DNA from: Alphaproteobacteria bacterium
Lineage (GTDB): Bacteria > Pseudomonadota > Alphaproteobacteria > Rhodobacterales > Rhodobacteraceae
Assembly (NCBI GenBank): GCA_030425945.1
Contig: JAUHZL010000002.1
Coordinates: 1 to 42,181 of the forward strand
Reading direction: 5' to 3'
DNA: 42,181 nt
Shown here: piece after piece, positions 25,545 to 35,105 of the stretch
How positions within the stretch are numbered: position 1 is the first letter of the stretch
Layout: each line of letters starts with the position of its first letter
The notes under the pieces: model-generated
The model's database searches: none
What the model was told of the DNA's origin: nothing
The model's input: the letters and a program-made list of their open reading frames with translations, nothing else
Program-made: the position numbers and the translations under genes

Positions 25545-26507
25545 CTACTCGGCGGCGGCCCGCAGGCCCGGGCGCACGATCTCGTAGCCTTCCTCCTCCG
25601 GCTCGTCGTCGACCAGCTCGGTCGGGAAGCCGTCGGCAAGGATGCTGAGGCCGGTCGCCTCCTCCAGCCGCTCGATGATCCGGTCGGACTGCGCCCGCTC
25701 GCCGTAGCGGCGCTGCCCGTCCGCCATGATGGCGATGATCAGCGGCGACACCTCCAGCGGCACGTCATGCATGTCGGCCAGTTTCTGGAACAGTCCGATA
25801 TCCTTCTGCACGAGGTCCATCGTGAAGTTCACGTCGCGCGAGCCGGACAGGATCAGCTGGCTCTCGGTCTCGTGGACGAAGGAGGTGCCAGAGCTGATCC
25901 GGATCGCCTCGTAGGTGGTGGCGAGGTCGAGACCCGCCGCCTTCATCGTCGTCAGCGCTTCGCACAGCGACACCAGGTGCACCGTCGCGAGGTAGTTGGT
26001 CATCACCTTCAGCTTCGACGCGGTGCCCAGCTCGCCGGTGTGCAGGATGCGCCGCCCCATCCGCTTGAGCAGCGGCAGGACAGCCTCGACAGCCGGGCGC
26101 GGACCGCCCGCGAAGATCGAGATGTTGCCTGTATCCGCCCGGTGGCACCCGCCCGAAACCGGGCATTCCACGGCCATGCCGCCGGTGGCTGCAACCTCGG
26201 CCCCCAGCCGCAGGATCTCGTCGGCGTCGGTCGTGGACATCTCCATCCAGATCTTGCCCGGACCCATCTGCGGCAGCATCTCGGCCATGACGGCGGCCGA
26301 GGCAGCCGGCGAGGGCAGGCAGGTGATGACCACGTCGCAGGCGGCCATCATCGCCGCGGGCGACCCGCCCGCGCTGGCCCCGCGCGCCACGAACCGGGCG
26401 ACGAGGGCCGGGTCGAGGTCATGGACGCTCAGGGCGATCCCGTTGCGCAGCAGACTGCCCGCCAGCTTGCCGCCGACGTTCCCGAGCCCGATGAATCCGA
26501 CCTGCAT
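25545..26507 (-). CDS. NAD(P)-dependent oxidoreductase, 3-hydroxyisobutyrate dehydrogenase family
   Basis: MQVGFIGLGNVGGKLAGSLLRNG Rossmann; ECPVSGG substrate motif; GTASKLKVMTNYL catalytic Lys region. Confidence 0.92.
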   Translation of the reverse strand: MQVGFIGLGNVGGKLAGSLLRNGIALSVHDLDPALVARFVARGASAGGSPAAMMAACDVVITCLPSPAASAAVMAEMLPQMGPGKIWMEMSTTDADEILRLGAEVAATGGMAVECPVSGGCHRADTGNISIFAGGPRPAVEAVLPLLKRMGRRILHTGELGTASKLKVMTNYLATVHLVSLCEALTTMKAAGLDLATTYEAIRISSGTSFVHETESQLILSGSRDVNFTMDLVQKDIGLFQKLADMHDVPLEVSPLIIAIMADGQRRYGERAQSDRIIERLEEATGLSILADGFPTELVDDEPEEEGYEIVRPGLRAAAE

Positions 26508-26571
26508 GATGTTCTCCCGTTGCCGCCGATGCGTGTCCCGGCGTGTCGATCATTGGCCGTTGGTGCGCCGG

Positions 26572-27318
26572 TCAGTCGGCGTAATCCGGCTCTTCCCGGT
26601 CGAGCACCGACTTCAGGTAGGCGAAATGCGCATCCGCCATCCCGGCATAGGCCTTCCAGCCCGCCGCCGTGTTCGCCGCGACCGCGTCCGACATCACCGC
26701 CAGCGGCTTGCCGGTGCCATGCGCCAGCAGCACCGTCTGCGCGGCCTTCTCGAAGAAGTAGAGCTGCTCGAAGGCGGCCGCGACCGTGGCGGCGGTGCAG
26801 GTGACCCCGTGGTTCGCCATCAGAAGGGTCGATGCCGAGCCGAGCGCGGCGGCGATCCGGTCGCCTTCGGCCGCGTCGTCGGCAATCCCGCCGCAATCGA
26901 GGTCGATCGCGAGATCGCCGTGGAACCGGGCGGTGTTCATGTCGATCGGCGGCATTGACGGATCCTTCAGCGTCGCCAGCGCCGTCGCGTGCGGCGGGTG
27001 GCAGTGCAGCACGACGCGGACGTCGGGACGCGCGCGGTGCAGCGTGCCGTGGATCGTCCAGGCCGAGGCATCCGGCGCGTCCGGACCCTCCATCACGCTC
27101 GGGTCCTCCGCGTCCAGCAACAACAGGTCCGAGGCCCGGATCGAGGCGAAGTGCCGCCATTTCGGGTTCATCAGGAAGCGGCGCCCGTCCGCCGAGACCG
27201 CCGCGCTGAAATGGTTGCCGACCGACTCGTGCCAGCCGAAGCGGGCGGTCAGGCGGAACGCGGCCGCCAGATCGACGCGCAGCGCCTGAAGGGTGCTGTC
27301 CTCGGCCACGTCCTTCAC
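26572..27318 (-). CDS. Class II aldolase/adducin family protein
   Basis: GWHESVGNHFSAAVS, VVLHCHPPHATALA (zinc HxH), LLMANHGVTCTAATV; GTG start in GTGA overlap with the preceding dioxygenase stop. Confidence 0.92.
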   Translation of the reverse strand: MKDVAEDSTLQALRVDLAAAFRLTARFGWHESVGNHFSAAVSADGRRFLMNPKWRHFASIRASDLLLLDAEDPSVMEGPDAPDASAWTIHGTLHRARPDVRVVLHCHPPHATALATLKDPSMPPIDMNTARFHGDLAIDLDCGGIADDAAEGDRIAAALGSASTLLMANHGVTCTAATVAAAFEQLYFFEKAAQTVLLAHGTGKPLAVMSDAVAANTAAGWKAYAGMADAHFAYLKSVLDREEPDYAD

Positions 27319-28445
27319 TTGAAGCGCCCTTCCCCGACGAGGCCCCGGTACAGGCCCCGCAGCTCGCCCCGGTCGGTGTAGGTGCCGCGCAGGTAGCGCT
27401 CGCCGCTGGTCGCGGAATAGGCCGCGCGCCCGTGCACGATCCGGTGGTTGTCGAAGACGATGCACTCGGTCGCCCGCAAGGTGAAGCGCATCAGGTACTT
27501 GTCCTCCTGCAGCATCCGCCCGAAGGTCACGAAGGCGGGGTAGTAGCTGTCGAGCACGCGCTGCGGCAGGTCGAAGATGTCCGCCATGTGCTGGCTGATC
27601 GTCACGCCCGATACCGCGCCGTTGCGGTCCAGTTCGATGACCCGCTGGCGGGCGCGCATGTCGATCCCGTCATGCTCCTTGTAATAGGGCACCTCGGTCT
27701 CGCAGAGCAGGCGGAACGCCTCCGGGTCGCGCAGGCGCAGGTCCTCGGCCACCGCCGCCCCGTCGAGGAACAGGTTCTGCCCGCCCTCCACACTGTTCGC
27801 GCGGCAGTGCAGGAACTGGATGCCGGGAGCCAGTTCCTCGGACGGGACATCCGTGTGCATCTCCAGCGCCTTAGAGGTGTAGGCGAGGTTGGTCGGCTTG
27901 ATGTGCGTCCGCACGTCGAAATAGGCGCCGAAGAAACTGGGCCGGATCGTGCCGATCAGCTCGGCGGTCCGGGTCAGCCCCTCGTCGCTGTCGGGCATGT
28001 CGGTGACGATGGCGATGCCCTCGACCAGCAGCGCTTCCATCCAGCGCTTACGCTCGTCCGCGCTGTCGAGAAGCAGCGGGTGCGAAACGCGGGTGATCGC
28101 CGGGTAATGGTCGGCGTACCACAGCCGGCGGGGCAGGTCGGCGGGATCGGGCCGGGGCGCGCCGCCCGCGTAGAGCGCCAGCATCGACAGCGGGTAACGC
28201 GAGACGTGTGCCTCGCCGCTCCAGTCCACCACCAGCGCGTCGCCCTCGATCCGGGCCGAGGACGGGCGCGGGACACTGGCATGGTGGAAGATGTCGAACA
28301 CCCGCTCGCGCGTCTCGCTGTCGAACGAGGTCGGGCAGTTGTCGCGCAGCCAGTAGGCGTTGAAATAGGCGGGGGTTCCGTCGGGAAGCGTCAGGCTGAG
28401 GCCGTTCTCTTCCAGGACCACCGTGTCGATCTGTGCGCCGTCCAT
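27315..28445 (-). CDS. Gamma-butyrobetaine hydroxylase-like / TauD family 2-oxoglutarate-dependent dioxygenase
   Basis: YFNAYWLRDNCPTSFD N-terminal domain; iron ligands EMHTDVPSEELAPGIQFLHC (HxD) and NHRIVHGRAAY (distal His). Confidence 0.9.
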   Translation of the reverse strand: MDGAQIDTVVLEENGLSLTLPDGTPAYFNAYWLRDNCPTSFDSETRERVFDIFHHASVPRPSSARIEGDALVVDWSGEAHVSRYPLSMLALYAGGAPRPDPADLPRRLWYADHYPAITRVSHPLLLDSADERKRWMEALLVEGIAIVTDMPDSDEGLTRTAELIGTIRPSFFGAYFDVRTHIKPTNLAYTSKALEMHTDVPSEELAPGIQFLHCRANSVEGGQNLFLDGAAVAEDLRLRDPEAFRLLCETEVPYYKEHDGIDMRARQRVIELDRNGAVSGVTISQHMADIFDLPQRVLDSYYPAFVTFGRMLQEDKYLMRFTLRATECIVFDNHRIVHGRAAYSATSGERYLRGTYTDRGELRGLYRGLVGEGRFK

Positions 28446-28506
28446 GCTGCCCTCCGGGTACTGGCGAATGTTTGCGCTGACGCTAGGCGCGCCGGGCCGC
28501 CGCCGT

Positions 28507-28546
28507 AACGCGGATTGCGTTGAAGGAAATATAAGCCCATGGTTAT
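28507..28546. promoter_or_regulatory. Two LysR-type operator candidates: AACGC-GGATT-GCGTT (28507-28521) and ATAA-GCCCATGG-TTAT (28531-28546)
   Basis: Dyads centred between the divergent dioxygenase operon and LysR gene. Confidence 0.55.
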
Positions 28547-28549
28547 CCT

Positions 28550-29440
28550 ATGTCCCGCGCTCTGCCCCCGCTCCGCCTGCTCACCGCCTTCGCGGCCGTG
28601 GCCCGCACCGGCTCGATCCAGGCTGCGGCCGCCGAGTTGAACGTGACCCAGCCCGCGATCAGCCAGGCAGTGCGGCAACTGGAGGACCATGCGGGCGTTG
28701 CCCTGCTCGACCGCGCCCGCCGTCCCGCGCGTCCGACCGATGCCGGGCAGGCGCTGGCGACCGCCATCGCGCAGGGGCTGGGCCAGATCGCCGAGGCGCT
28801 CGACGCCCTGCGCGAGGCCGACCTGCAACGCGACTCGCGCGTGACGGTCGCCTGTTCGGTCGGGGTGGCGACCTACTGGCTGATGCCGCGCCTCGCCGCC
28901 TTCTACAAAGCCCATCCCGACCTCTTCGTGAACGTGGTCACCACGCCCAACGGCGTGCCCGCGCTGGGCGACGGCATCGACATCGCGGTTCGCTACGGCC
29001 ACGGGCGCTGGTCCGACGGCCTCGTGCGGCACCTCTTCGACGAGGAAGTCCGCCCCGTCTGTGCGCCCGCACTGCGCGCGCGCTTCGCCGGGCCGGTGCC
29101 GCCCGGGTCGGTCTCGCTGCTGCATGTCCGCACGCCGGAAACCTCGTGGGTGACCTGGGACGAGTACCTGCGCCTGACCGGCCTGCCCCCGGTGCGGCGC
29201 GGCGGGCAGACCTTCACCAACTACGTCCAGACCACGCAGGCCGCGCTCGACGGGCACGGGCTGATGCTGGGCTGGCGCTCGATTACGGGGGCGCTGACGG
29301 CCGCGGGACAACTGGTGGATGCCGGTCTGCCGCCGCTGGCCCCGCGCGATGCGTTCTACCTGGTGGCCCGCACCAAACGCGGCGGGCGCGCCGTCGAGAC
29401 CTTCGCCGACTGGCTGGTGACGCGGTCGGATCCTGCCTGA
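28550..29440 (+). CDS. LysR family transcriptional regulator (GcvA-like)
   Basis: LRLLTAFAAVARTGSIQAAAAELNVTQPAISQAVRQLEDHAGVALLDRARRPARPTDAGQAL. Confidence 0.94.
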   Translation: MSRALPPLRLLTAFAAVARTGSIQAAAAELNVTQPAISQAVRQLEDHAGVALLDRARRPARPTDAGQALATAIAQGLGQIAEALDALREADLQRDSRVTVACSVGVATYWLMPRLAAFYKAHPDLFVNVVTTPNGVPALGDGIDIAVRYGHGRWSDGLVRHLFDEEVRPVCAPALRARFAGPVPPGSVSLLHVRTPETSWVTWDEYLRLTGLPPVRRGGQTFTNYVQTTQAALDGHGLMLGWRSITGALTAAGQLVDAGLPPLAPRDAFYLVARTKRGGRAVETFADWLVTRSDPA

Positions 29441-29498
29441 CCGCGGCTGCTCGGAAACCCGCCGATTCCACCCGACCTGCCACTCGGACGTTTCCTTC

Positions 29499-29528
29499 TG
29501 TGGAAAACCCGCTTAGCCCTGTGGAAAA
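29499..29528 (-). repeat. Two TTTTCCACA sequences (DnaA-box-like) in direct orientation, 21-bp period
   Basis: TGTGGAAAA at 29499-29507 and 29520-29528 (plus strand), matching TTWTNCACA on the minus strand. Confidence 0.5.
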
Positions 29529-29547
29529 CGGCAGGTTCGAAAAAGAC

Positions 29548-31347
29548 ATGGGATCGCTTCTTCCATCGGCGCTGCGCCGGGTGCATGCGGGTGCGTGCGC
29601 CCTGCTGCTGTGCGCGCCCTGGACCCCGGCGGCCATGGCGCAGGAGGTGGCCCTGTCGGTCTCGGGCGACTACCCCGTCCTGACCGACCGCCTGAACGCG
29701 GCCTCGGGCCTGCGCGACGCGGTCCCGGCCGACCCGCAGGAGGTGCTCGCCGTGGCCCGCGCCGACTATGCCCGCCTGTTGGGAACCCTGTTTGCGGAGG
29801 GCTACTACGCCGCGACCGTCTCCATCCGTCTCGATGGCCGGGAGGCGGCCGATGTGCCCGCCCTCGCCCGGCTCGGCCCGGTGTCGCGGGTCGAGATCGC
29901 CATCGTGCCGGGTGCCCGCTTCACCTTCGGGCAGGCGGCGATCGGTCCGCTCGCCCCCGGCACCGTCCTGCCGCCCGGCTTTGCGCCCGGACAGCCCGCC
30001 ACGCTGGCCCCGATCCGCGAGGCCGCTGCCGCAGGGGTGTCCGGCTGGCGCGACGCGGGTCACGCCAAGGCCGCGGTCACCGGGCAGTCGCTGACGGCAG
30101 ATCATCGCAGCGCCCGCATGGCGGCGCGGCTGACCATCACGCCGGGGCCGGTCCTGCGCTTCGGCACCCTTGACGTGCCGCAGGACAGCGCCGTCCGCGA
30201 CGCGCGGATCCGGGCCATCGCCGGTCTGCCCACAGGCGAGACCTTCTCGCCGCAGGCCCTCGAGGACGCAACCCGCCGCCTGCGCCAGAGCGGCGCCTTC
30301 TCGACCGTCGCCCTGTCCGAGGCCGAGGCGGCGAACCCCGACGGTACGCTCGACATCGGGCTGACGCTGGTCGATGCCGCCCCGCGCCGGATCGGGGCGG
30401 GGGGCGAGCTGAGTTCGACCGAGGGCCTGACGCTCAGCGGGTTCTGGCTGCACCGCAACCTCTTTGGCGGGGCCGAGCGGCTGCGGTTCGACGGAACGGT
30501 CTCCGACCTGCTCAGCGCTCGGAACGGCAACGGGATCGATGCCGGTCTGACCGGGCGGTTCACGCGACCGGCGACCTTCGACGCGGACACGGCGCTCTAT
30601 GTCGAGGGCGACCTCGAATGGGCACAGGAACCGGCGTACGACAGTCTCGGGTTCGAGGTGGCGGTTGGCCTCGAACGCCGGTTCGACGAGACGCTGACGG
30701 GCGAGTTCGGCATCGGCCTGCGCGTGCAGCGCAAGGACGACGCCACCGGGTCGCGCACCTTCCGGCAACTGACCTTCCCGATCGCCCTGACCCGCGACCG
30801 GCGTGACCCCGCCAACGATCCGCGTGGCGGCGACTACCTCGCGCTCGACGCGGTGCCCTTCGTCGGCCTCGGCGGCGACGCAAGCGGGCTGCGTTACAGC
30901 CTCGATGCCCGGCTCTACCGGGCGCTGGGCGAGCGCCTCGTCTTCGCGGCGCGCGGGCAGGTCGGCGGTGTCATCGGCCCGGCGCTGGCCGACATCCGTC
31001 CCGGCGACCTGTTCCTGTCGGGCGGCGGCGGCACGGTGCGCGGCCAGCCGTACCAGGGTCTCGGCATCACCGGCGCGGGGGGCAGCGGCGGCGCAAGCTT
31101 CCTCGGTGCCTCGGCCGAGCTTCGGGCCCGCGTGACCGACCGCTTCGGCTTCGTCGCCTTCACCGATATCGGCTTCGTGTCCGAGACCGCCGGGTTCGGC
31201 GGCCGCACGGCGATGCATGCGGGGGCGGGTCTCGGCCTGCGCTACGACACCGGGCTCGGCCCGATCCGGGTCGATGTCGGCGTGCCCGTGTCGGGGCCCG
31301 GCGGGGATGGCGCACAGCTCTACATCGGCATCGGGCAGGCGTTCTGA
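29548..31347 (+). CDS. tamA: TamA-like BamA/Omp85-family outer membrane protein
   Basis: Signal peptide, POTRA-like N-terminus, C-terminal barrel with RLRFDGTVSDL, TFPIALTRDRRDPANDPRGGDYLALDAVPF, GGGGTVRGQPYQGLG, GLRYDTGLGPIRVDVGVPV; followed by tamB. Confidence 0.9.
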   Translation: MGSLLPSALRRVHAGACALLLCAPWTPAAMAQEVALSVSGDYPVLTDRLNAASGLRDAVPADPQEVLAVARADYARLLGTLFAEGYYAATVSIRLDGREAADVPALARLGPVSRVEIAIVPGARFTFGQAAIGPLAPGTVLPPGFAPGQPATLAPIREAAAAGVSGWRDAGHAKAAVTGQSLTADHRSARMAARLTITPGPVLRFGTLDVPQDSAVRDARIRAIAGLPTGETFSPQALEDATRRLRQSGAFSTVALSEAEAANPDGTLDIGLTLVDAAPRRIGAGGELSSTEGLTLSGFWLHRNLFGGAERLRFDGTVSDLLSARNGNGIDAGLTGRFTRPATFDADTALYVEGDLEWAQEPAYDSLGFEVAVGLERRFDETLTGEFGIGLRVQRKDDATGSRTFRQLTFPIALTRDRRDPANDPRGGDYLALDAVPFVGLGGDASGLRYSLDARLYRALGERLVFAARGQVGGVIGPALADIRPGDLFLSGGGGTVRGQPYQGLGITGAGGSGGASFLGASAELRARVTDRFGFVAFTDIGFVSETAGFGGRTAMHAGAGLGLRYDTGLGPIRVDVGVPVSGPGGDGAQLYIGIGQAF

Positions 31348-34300
31348 TGGTCCGGCTCCGCGCGCTTCTCCTGACCCTCGCGGTCCTCCTCGCCCCGGCC
31401 AGCGCCCCGGCGCAGTCCGACGATGGCACGGTCCTGTCCCGCTTTCTCGAAAGCCGCCTGTCGGGTGCCGGGCGCGAGGTGCGGATCAGCGGGTTCGAGG
31501 GGGCGTTGTCCTCGCAGGCCCGGCTGGCCGAGATGACGATCTCCGATGCCGAGGGCGTCTGGCTGACCCTGCGCGGCGCGGTGCTCGACTGGAACCGGGC
31601 GGCCCTTCTGGCGGGACGCCTCGACGTGACCCGGCTGAGCGCCGAGGCGCTGGTGATCGACCGTTTGCCCGACCGCACCCCCGACAGCCTGCCCGCGCCC
31701 GAGGCGGCCGCACCCGGCACCGGCTTCACCCTGCCCGACCTGCCCGTCTCCATCGCCATCGACACGCTGGCCATCGACCGCATCGATCTCGGCGCCGCGC
31801 TCGCGGGCGAGGCGGTCAGCCTGAGCCTGTCGGGGGGCCTGACGCTGGCGGGTGGCTCCGGCACGGCCCGGTTCACGACGACCGGCCGGGACGGTCTGGC
31901 GGCGCGGCTGGCGCTTGAGGCCGGGTTCGACGCCGAGAGCCGCGTCCTGTCGCTGGACCTCGCTGCCGAAGACGCGGCGGGCGGGCTGTTGTCGCGCCGC
32001 CTCGGCCTGCCCGGCGCGCCCGCCGTTGCCCTGACGGTTGCCGGGACGGGGCCGGTGGACGACCTGACCGTGGACGTTTCGCTGACGACGGACGGCACCG
32101 ACCGGCTGGCCGGTGCCGTGACCCTGAACCGCCCCGCGCCCGACGCGCCGCTGGCCTTCGCGGCCGAGCTTGCCGGTGACCTGCGCCCGATGGTGACGGC
32201 CGACCTGCGCCCGTTCTTCGGCCCCGACACCACGCTCGCGGCGGCGGGCAGCCGGGCACCGGACGGGGCAACCACGCTCGACCGGCTGGCGATCCGGACC
32301 GACCGGCTGCGTCTCGACGGCGACGCGCGGCTCGCGGCGGATGGCGTGCCCGAGCGGTTCGCGCTGACCGGACAACTGGCCGCCCCCGATGGCACGCCGG
32401 TGCGGCTGCCGGTCCCGGGTCCGGCGCTGCGGCTGGCGGGGGCCGATCTGTCCCTCGGCTTCGACGCGGCCGAGGGCGAGAGCTGGAGCCTGACCGCCGT
32501 TGCCCGGTCGGTGGACCGGGACGGCACGCGGATCGACCGTCTGGAGCTCGGTGGCGGCGGGAGCATCGGGCGCGGGGCGTCCGGCCCGCAGATCAGTGCC
32601 GATCTGACCCTGGCGGCCACGGGCCTCTCCGGACTTTCGCCCGAGACCGCGCCGCTGCTGGGCGACCGCCTCGATGCCCGGCTGCGGGCCGCGTGGCTGG
32701 CGGGTGGTCCGCTCGACATCACCGCATTGCGCCTTGCCACGGCGGCAGGGCAGGCCGAGGGGGCGCTGACCGTCTCGACCGGCACGCCGCTGCGCCTCGA
32801 CGGGCGGCTCGCTCTGCGCCTGCCCGACCTCGCCCGCGCCGCGCCGCTGGCGGCCAAGCCGCTGGCGGGGGCACTCGACCTGACCCTGACCGGCACGGCC
32901 CGCCCGCTCGACGGGGCCTTCGATCTGACCGTCGACGCGGCGGGCACGGACCTCGCGCTGGGCGAGGCGCGTCTCGATCCCTTGCTGACCGGGCCTGCAA
33001 CGCTGACGGGACGCCTGCGGCGCGACAGCGACGGACTGGGCCTGCAGGATGCCCGGCTCCGCGCCACAGGGGTGGAGGGCGAGGCCGACCTGCGCCTCGC
33101 CAGCACGTTTGGGCGCCTGACCCTCGACGCCCGCCTGCCCGATCTCGCGCGGCTCGATCCCGGGCTGTCCGGTCCGGCGCGCCTCGTCACCACGGCGGAC
33201 AGCGCCGACGGGCGCGACTGGAGCTATGCCCTGACCGCCTCTGCTGCCGGGGCCGAACTGGACCTCGACGGAACGGCCATCGCGCCGGTCCGCCGCCCCC
33301 TGGAGAGCCTCGCCGCGACGGGCAGCTTGCGCCTGTCGGTCCCCGATCTCGCGCCGCTCGGGGCGCTGGCGGGGCGCGCGCTGGGCGGCAGCATCATGGC
33401 GGAGGGGACCTTCGATGGCGACTTGCCCGCGCAGCGTCTCGCCCTGACGCTGGATGCAGAGGCCGCGACCCTGACGACCGGGCTGGCCGAGGCCGATGCC
33501 CTGCTCGCCGGATCGCCCGCGCTTCGGCTCGACGCCAGCCTGTCGGGGCGCAGCCTGACCGTGACCACGGCCCGGCTGACCGGCACGCGCGCAACGGTCT
33601 CCGCGCAAGGCACGCTGACCCCGGACTCGGGCGCGATCGCGCTGGAGGGGCGGATCGCGGACCTGTCCGTGCTCAGCGACGACCTGTCCGGACCCCTCAC
33701 CCTGACCGCGCGGGCCACGCCGCGCTGGAGCGACAGCGTCGCCCTGACCCTCGACGCCACCGGACCGGCCGGGCTGGAGGCGCGCATCAGCGGCGCGGCC
33801 CGCACCGACCTGTCCCGCGCCGATCTGCGGATCACCGGGGCCTTTCCCCTGATCGCGCTCAACCGCCGCCTGGCGCCGAGCACGCTGACCGGGCGGGCGC
33901 TCGTCGACCTGAGCCTCAATGGACCCCCGCGCCTCGGCTCGCTCAGCGGCGATCTGCGGCTCTCGGGGGCGGGACTGGCTGCCCCTGCGGCGGGTCTGCG
34001 TCTGCCGACGATCACCGGCGGTCTGCGGCTGGCGGGCCCGCAGGCGCGGCTCGACCTGACGGCGGGTGATGCCGCCGGGGGGCACGCCACGCTGACCGGC
34101 ACCCTCGGGGTGTCGCCGGGACTGCCCGCGGCGCTGCGGCTCGATCTGGCCGGGCTCGGCATCGCCCGCGCGCCGCTGATCGAGACCACCCTCGACGGGG
34201 CGCTGGGCCTTGACGGACCCTTGACCGGGGGCGCGCGGATCGCGGGCGACCTGCGGCTGGGTCCGACCGAGATCCGCATCCCCGAGACCCTGTCGGGAAG

Positions 34301-35105
34301 CGCGGGCAGCGTTCCCGAGATCACCCATGTCGGGGACAGCCCCGCCGCGGCCCGGACCCGGGCCAATGCCGGGATCACGCCGCCCGGTGCCGCGCGCGGG
34401 GCGCAGGCGCCGCCCTACACGCTCGACCTCGCGGTGCGCGCGCCGAACCGGATCTTCCTGCGCGGGCGGGGTCTCGACGCCGAACTGGGCGGGGCGCTGC
34501 GCCTTGGCGGCACGACCCGTGACCCGGTGCCCACCGGTCAGTTCGACCTGATCCGGGGACGGCTCGACATCCTCGGCAAGCGCCTGACCCTGACCGAGGG
34601 GTTCGCGCGCCTGCAAGGCGGCCTCGACCCCCAGATCGGACTGACGGCGACCACGACCAGCGCCGGAACCGACATCGCGGTGATCCTCGAAGGGGCCGCG
34701 TCCGCGCCGGAGCTGCGCCTGACCGCCAGCCCGGACATGCCGGAGGACGAGATCCTCGCGCGGCTGCTCTTCGGGCGTGGGCTCGACCGCATCTCGCCGC
34801 TGCAGGCCGCGCAGCTGGCGGCGGCGGTGGCCACGCTGGCCGGGCGCGGCGGCGACGGGATCGTCGGCAACCTGCGGAAGTCCTTCGGCCTCGCCGATCT
34901 CGACGTGACGACCGATCCCGAGGGCGGCACGGCGGTTCGCGCGGGGCGCTACATCTCGGAGAACGTCTACTCCGATGTCACCGTGTCGAAGGGCCGGACC
35001 GAGTTGCGGCTGAACCTCGATCTCGGTCCCGGCGTCACCGCGCGCGGCTCGGCGGCCAGCGACGGCGAGACCGGCATCGGCCTGTTCTTCGAACGTGACT
35101 ACTGA
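31347..35105 (+). CDS. tamB: Translocation and assembly module protein TamB
   Basis: Very long periplasmic beta-repeat protein; C-terminal YTLDLAVRAPNRIFLRGRGLDAELGGALRLGGTTRDPVPTGQFDLIRGRLDILGKRLTLTEGFARLQGGLDPQIGLTATT..MPEDEILARLLFGRGLDRISPLQAAQLA typical of the TamB domain; overlaps tamA stop. Confidence 0.95.
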   Translation: MVRLRALLLTLAVLLAPASAPAQSDDGTVLSRFLESRLSGAGREVRISGFEGALSSQARLAEMTISDAEGVWLTLRGAVLDWNRAALLAGRLDVTRLSAEALVIDRLPDRTPDSLPAPEAAAPGTGFTLPDLPVSIAIDTLAIDRIDLGAALAGEAVSLSLSGGLTLAGGSGTARFTTTGRDGLAARLALEAGFDAESRVLSLDLAAEDAAGGLLSRRLGLPGAPAVALTVAGTGPVDDLTVDVSLTTDGTDRLAGAVTLNRPAPDAPLAFAAELAGDLRPMVTADLRPFFGPDTTLAAAGSRAPDGATTLDRLAIRTDRLRLDGDARLAADGVPERFALTGQLAAPDGTPVRLPVPGPALRLAGADLSLGFDAAEGESWSLTAVARSVDRDGTRIDRLELGGGGSIGRGASGPQISADLTLAATGLSGLSPETAPLLGDRLDARLRAAWLAGGPLDITALRLATAAGQAEGALTVSTGTPLRLDGRLALRLPDLARAAPLAAKPLAGALDLTLTGTARPLDGAFDLTVDAAGTDLALGEARLDPLLTGPATLTGRLRRDSDGLGLQDARLRATGVEGEADLRLASTFGRLTLDARLPDLARLDPGLSGPARLVTTADSADGRDWSYALTASAAGAELDLDGTAIAPVRRPLESLAATGSLRLSVPDLAPLGALAGRALGGSIMAEGTFDGDLPAQRLALTLDAEAATLTTGLAEADALLAGSPALRLDASLSGRSLTVTTARLTGTRATVSAQGTLTPDSGAIALEGRIADLSVLSDDLSGPLTLTARATPRWSDSVALTLDATGPAGLEARISGAARTDLSRADLRITGAFPLIALNRRLAPSTLTGRALVDLSLNGPPRLGSLSGDLRLSGAGLAAPAAGLRLPTITGGLRLAGPQARLDLTAGDAAGGHATLTGTLGVSPGLPAALRLDLAGLGIARAPLIETTLDGALGLDGPLTGGARIAGDLRLGPTEIRIPETLSGSAGSVPEITHVGDSPAAARTRANAGITPPGAARGAQAPPYTLDLAVRAPNRIFLRGRGLDAELGGALRLGGTTRDPVPTGQFDLIRGRLDILGKRLTLTEGFARLQGGLDPQIGLTATTTSAGTDIAVILEGAASAPELRLTASPDMPEDEILARLLFGRGLDRISPLQAAQLAAAVATLAGRGGDGIVGNLRKSFGLADLDVTTDPEGGTAVRAGRYISENVYSDVTVSKGRTELRLNLDLGPGVTARGSAASDGETGIGLFFERDY

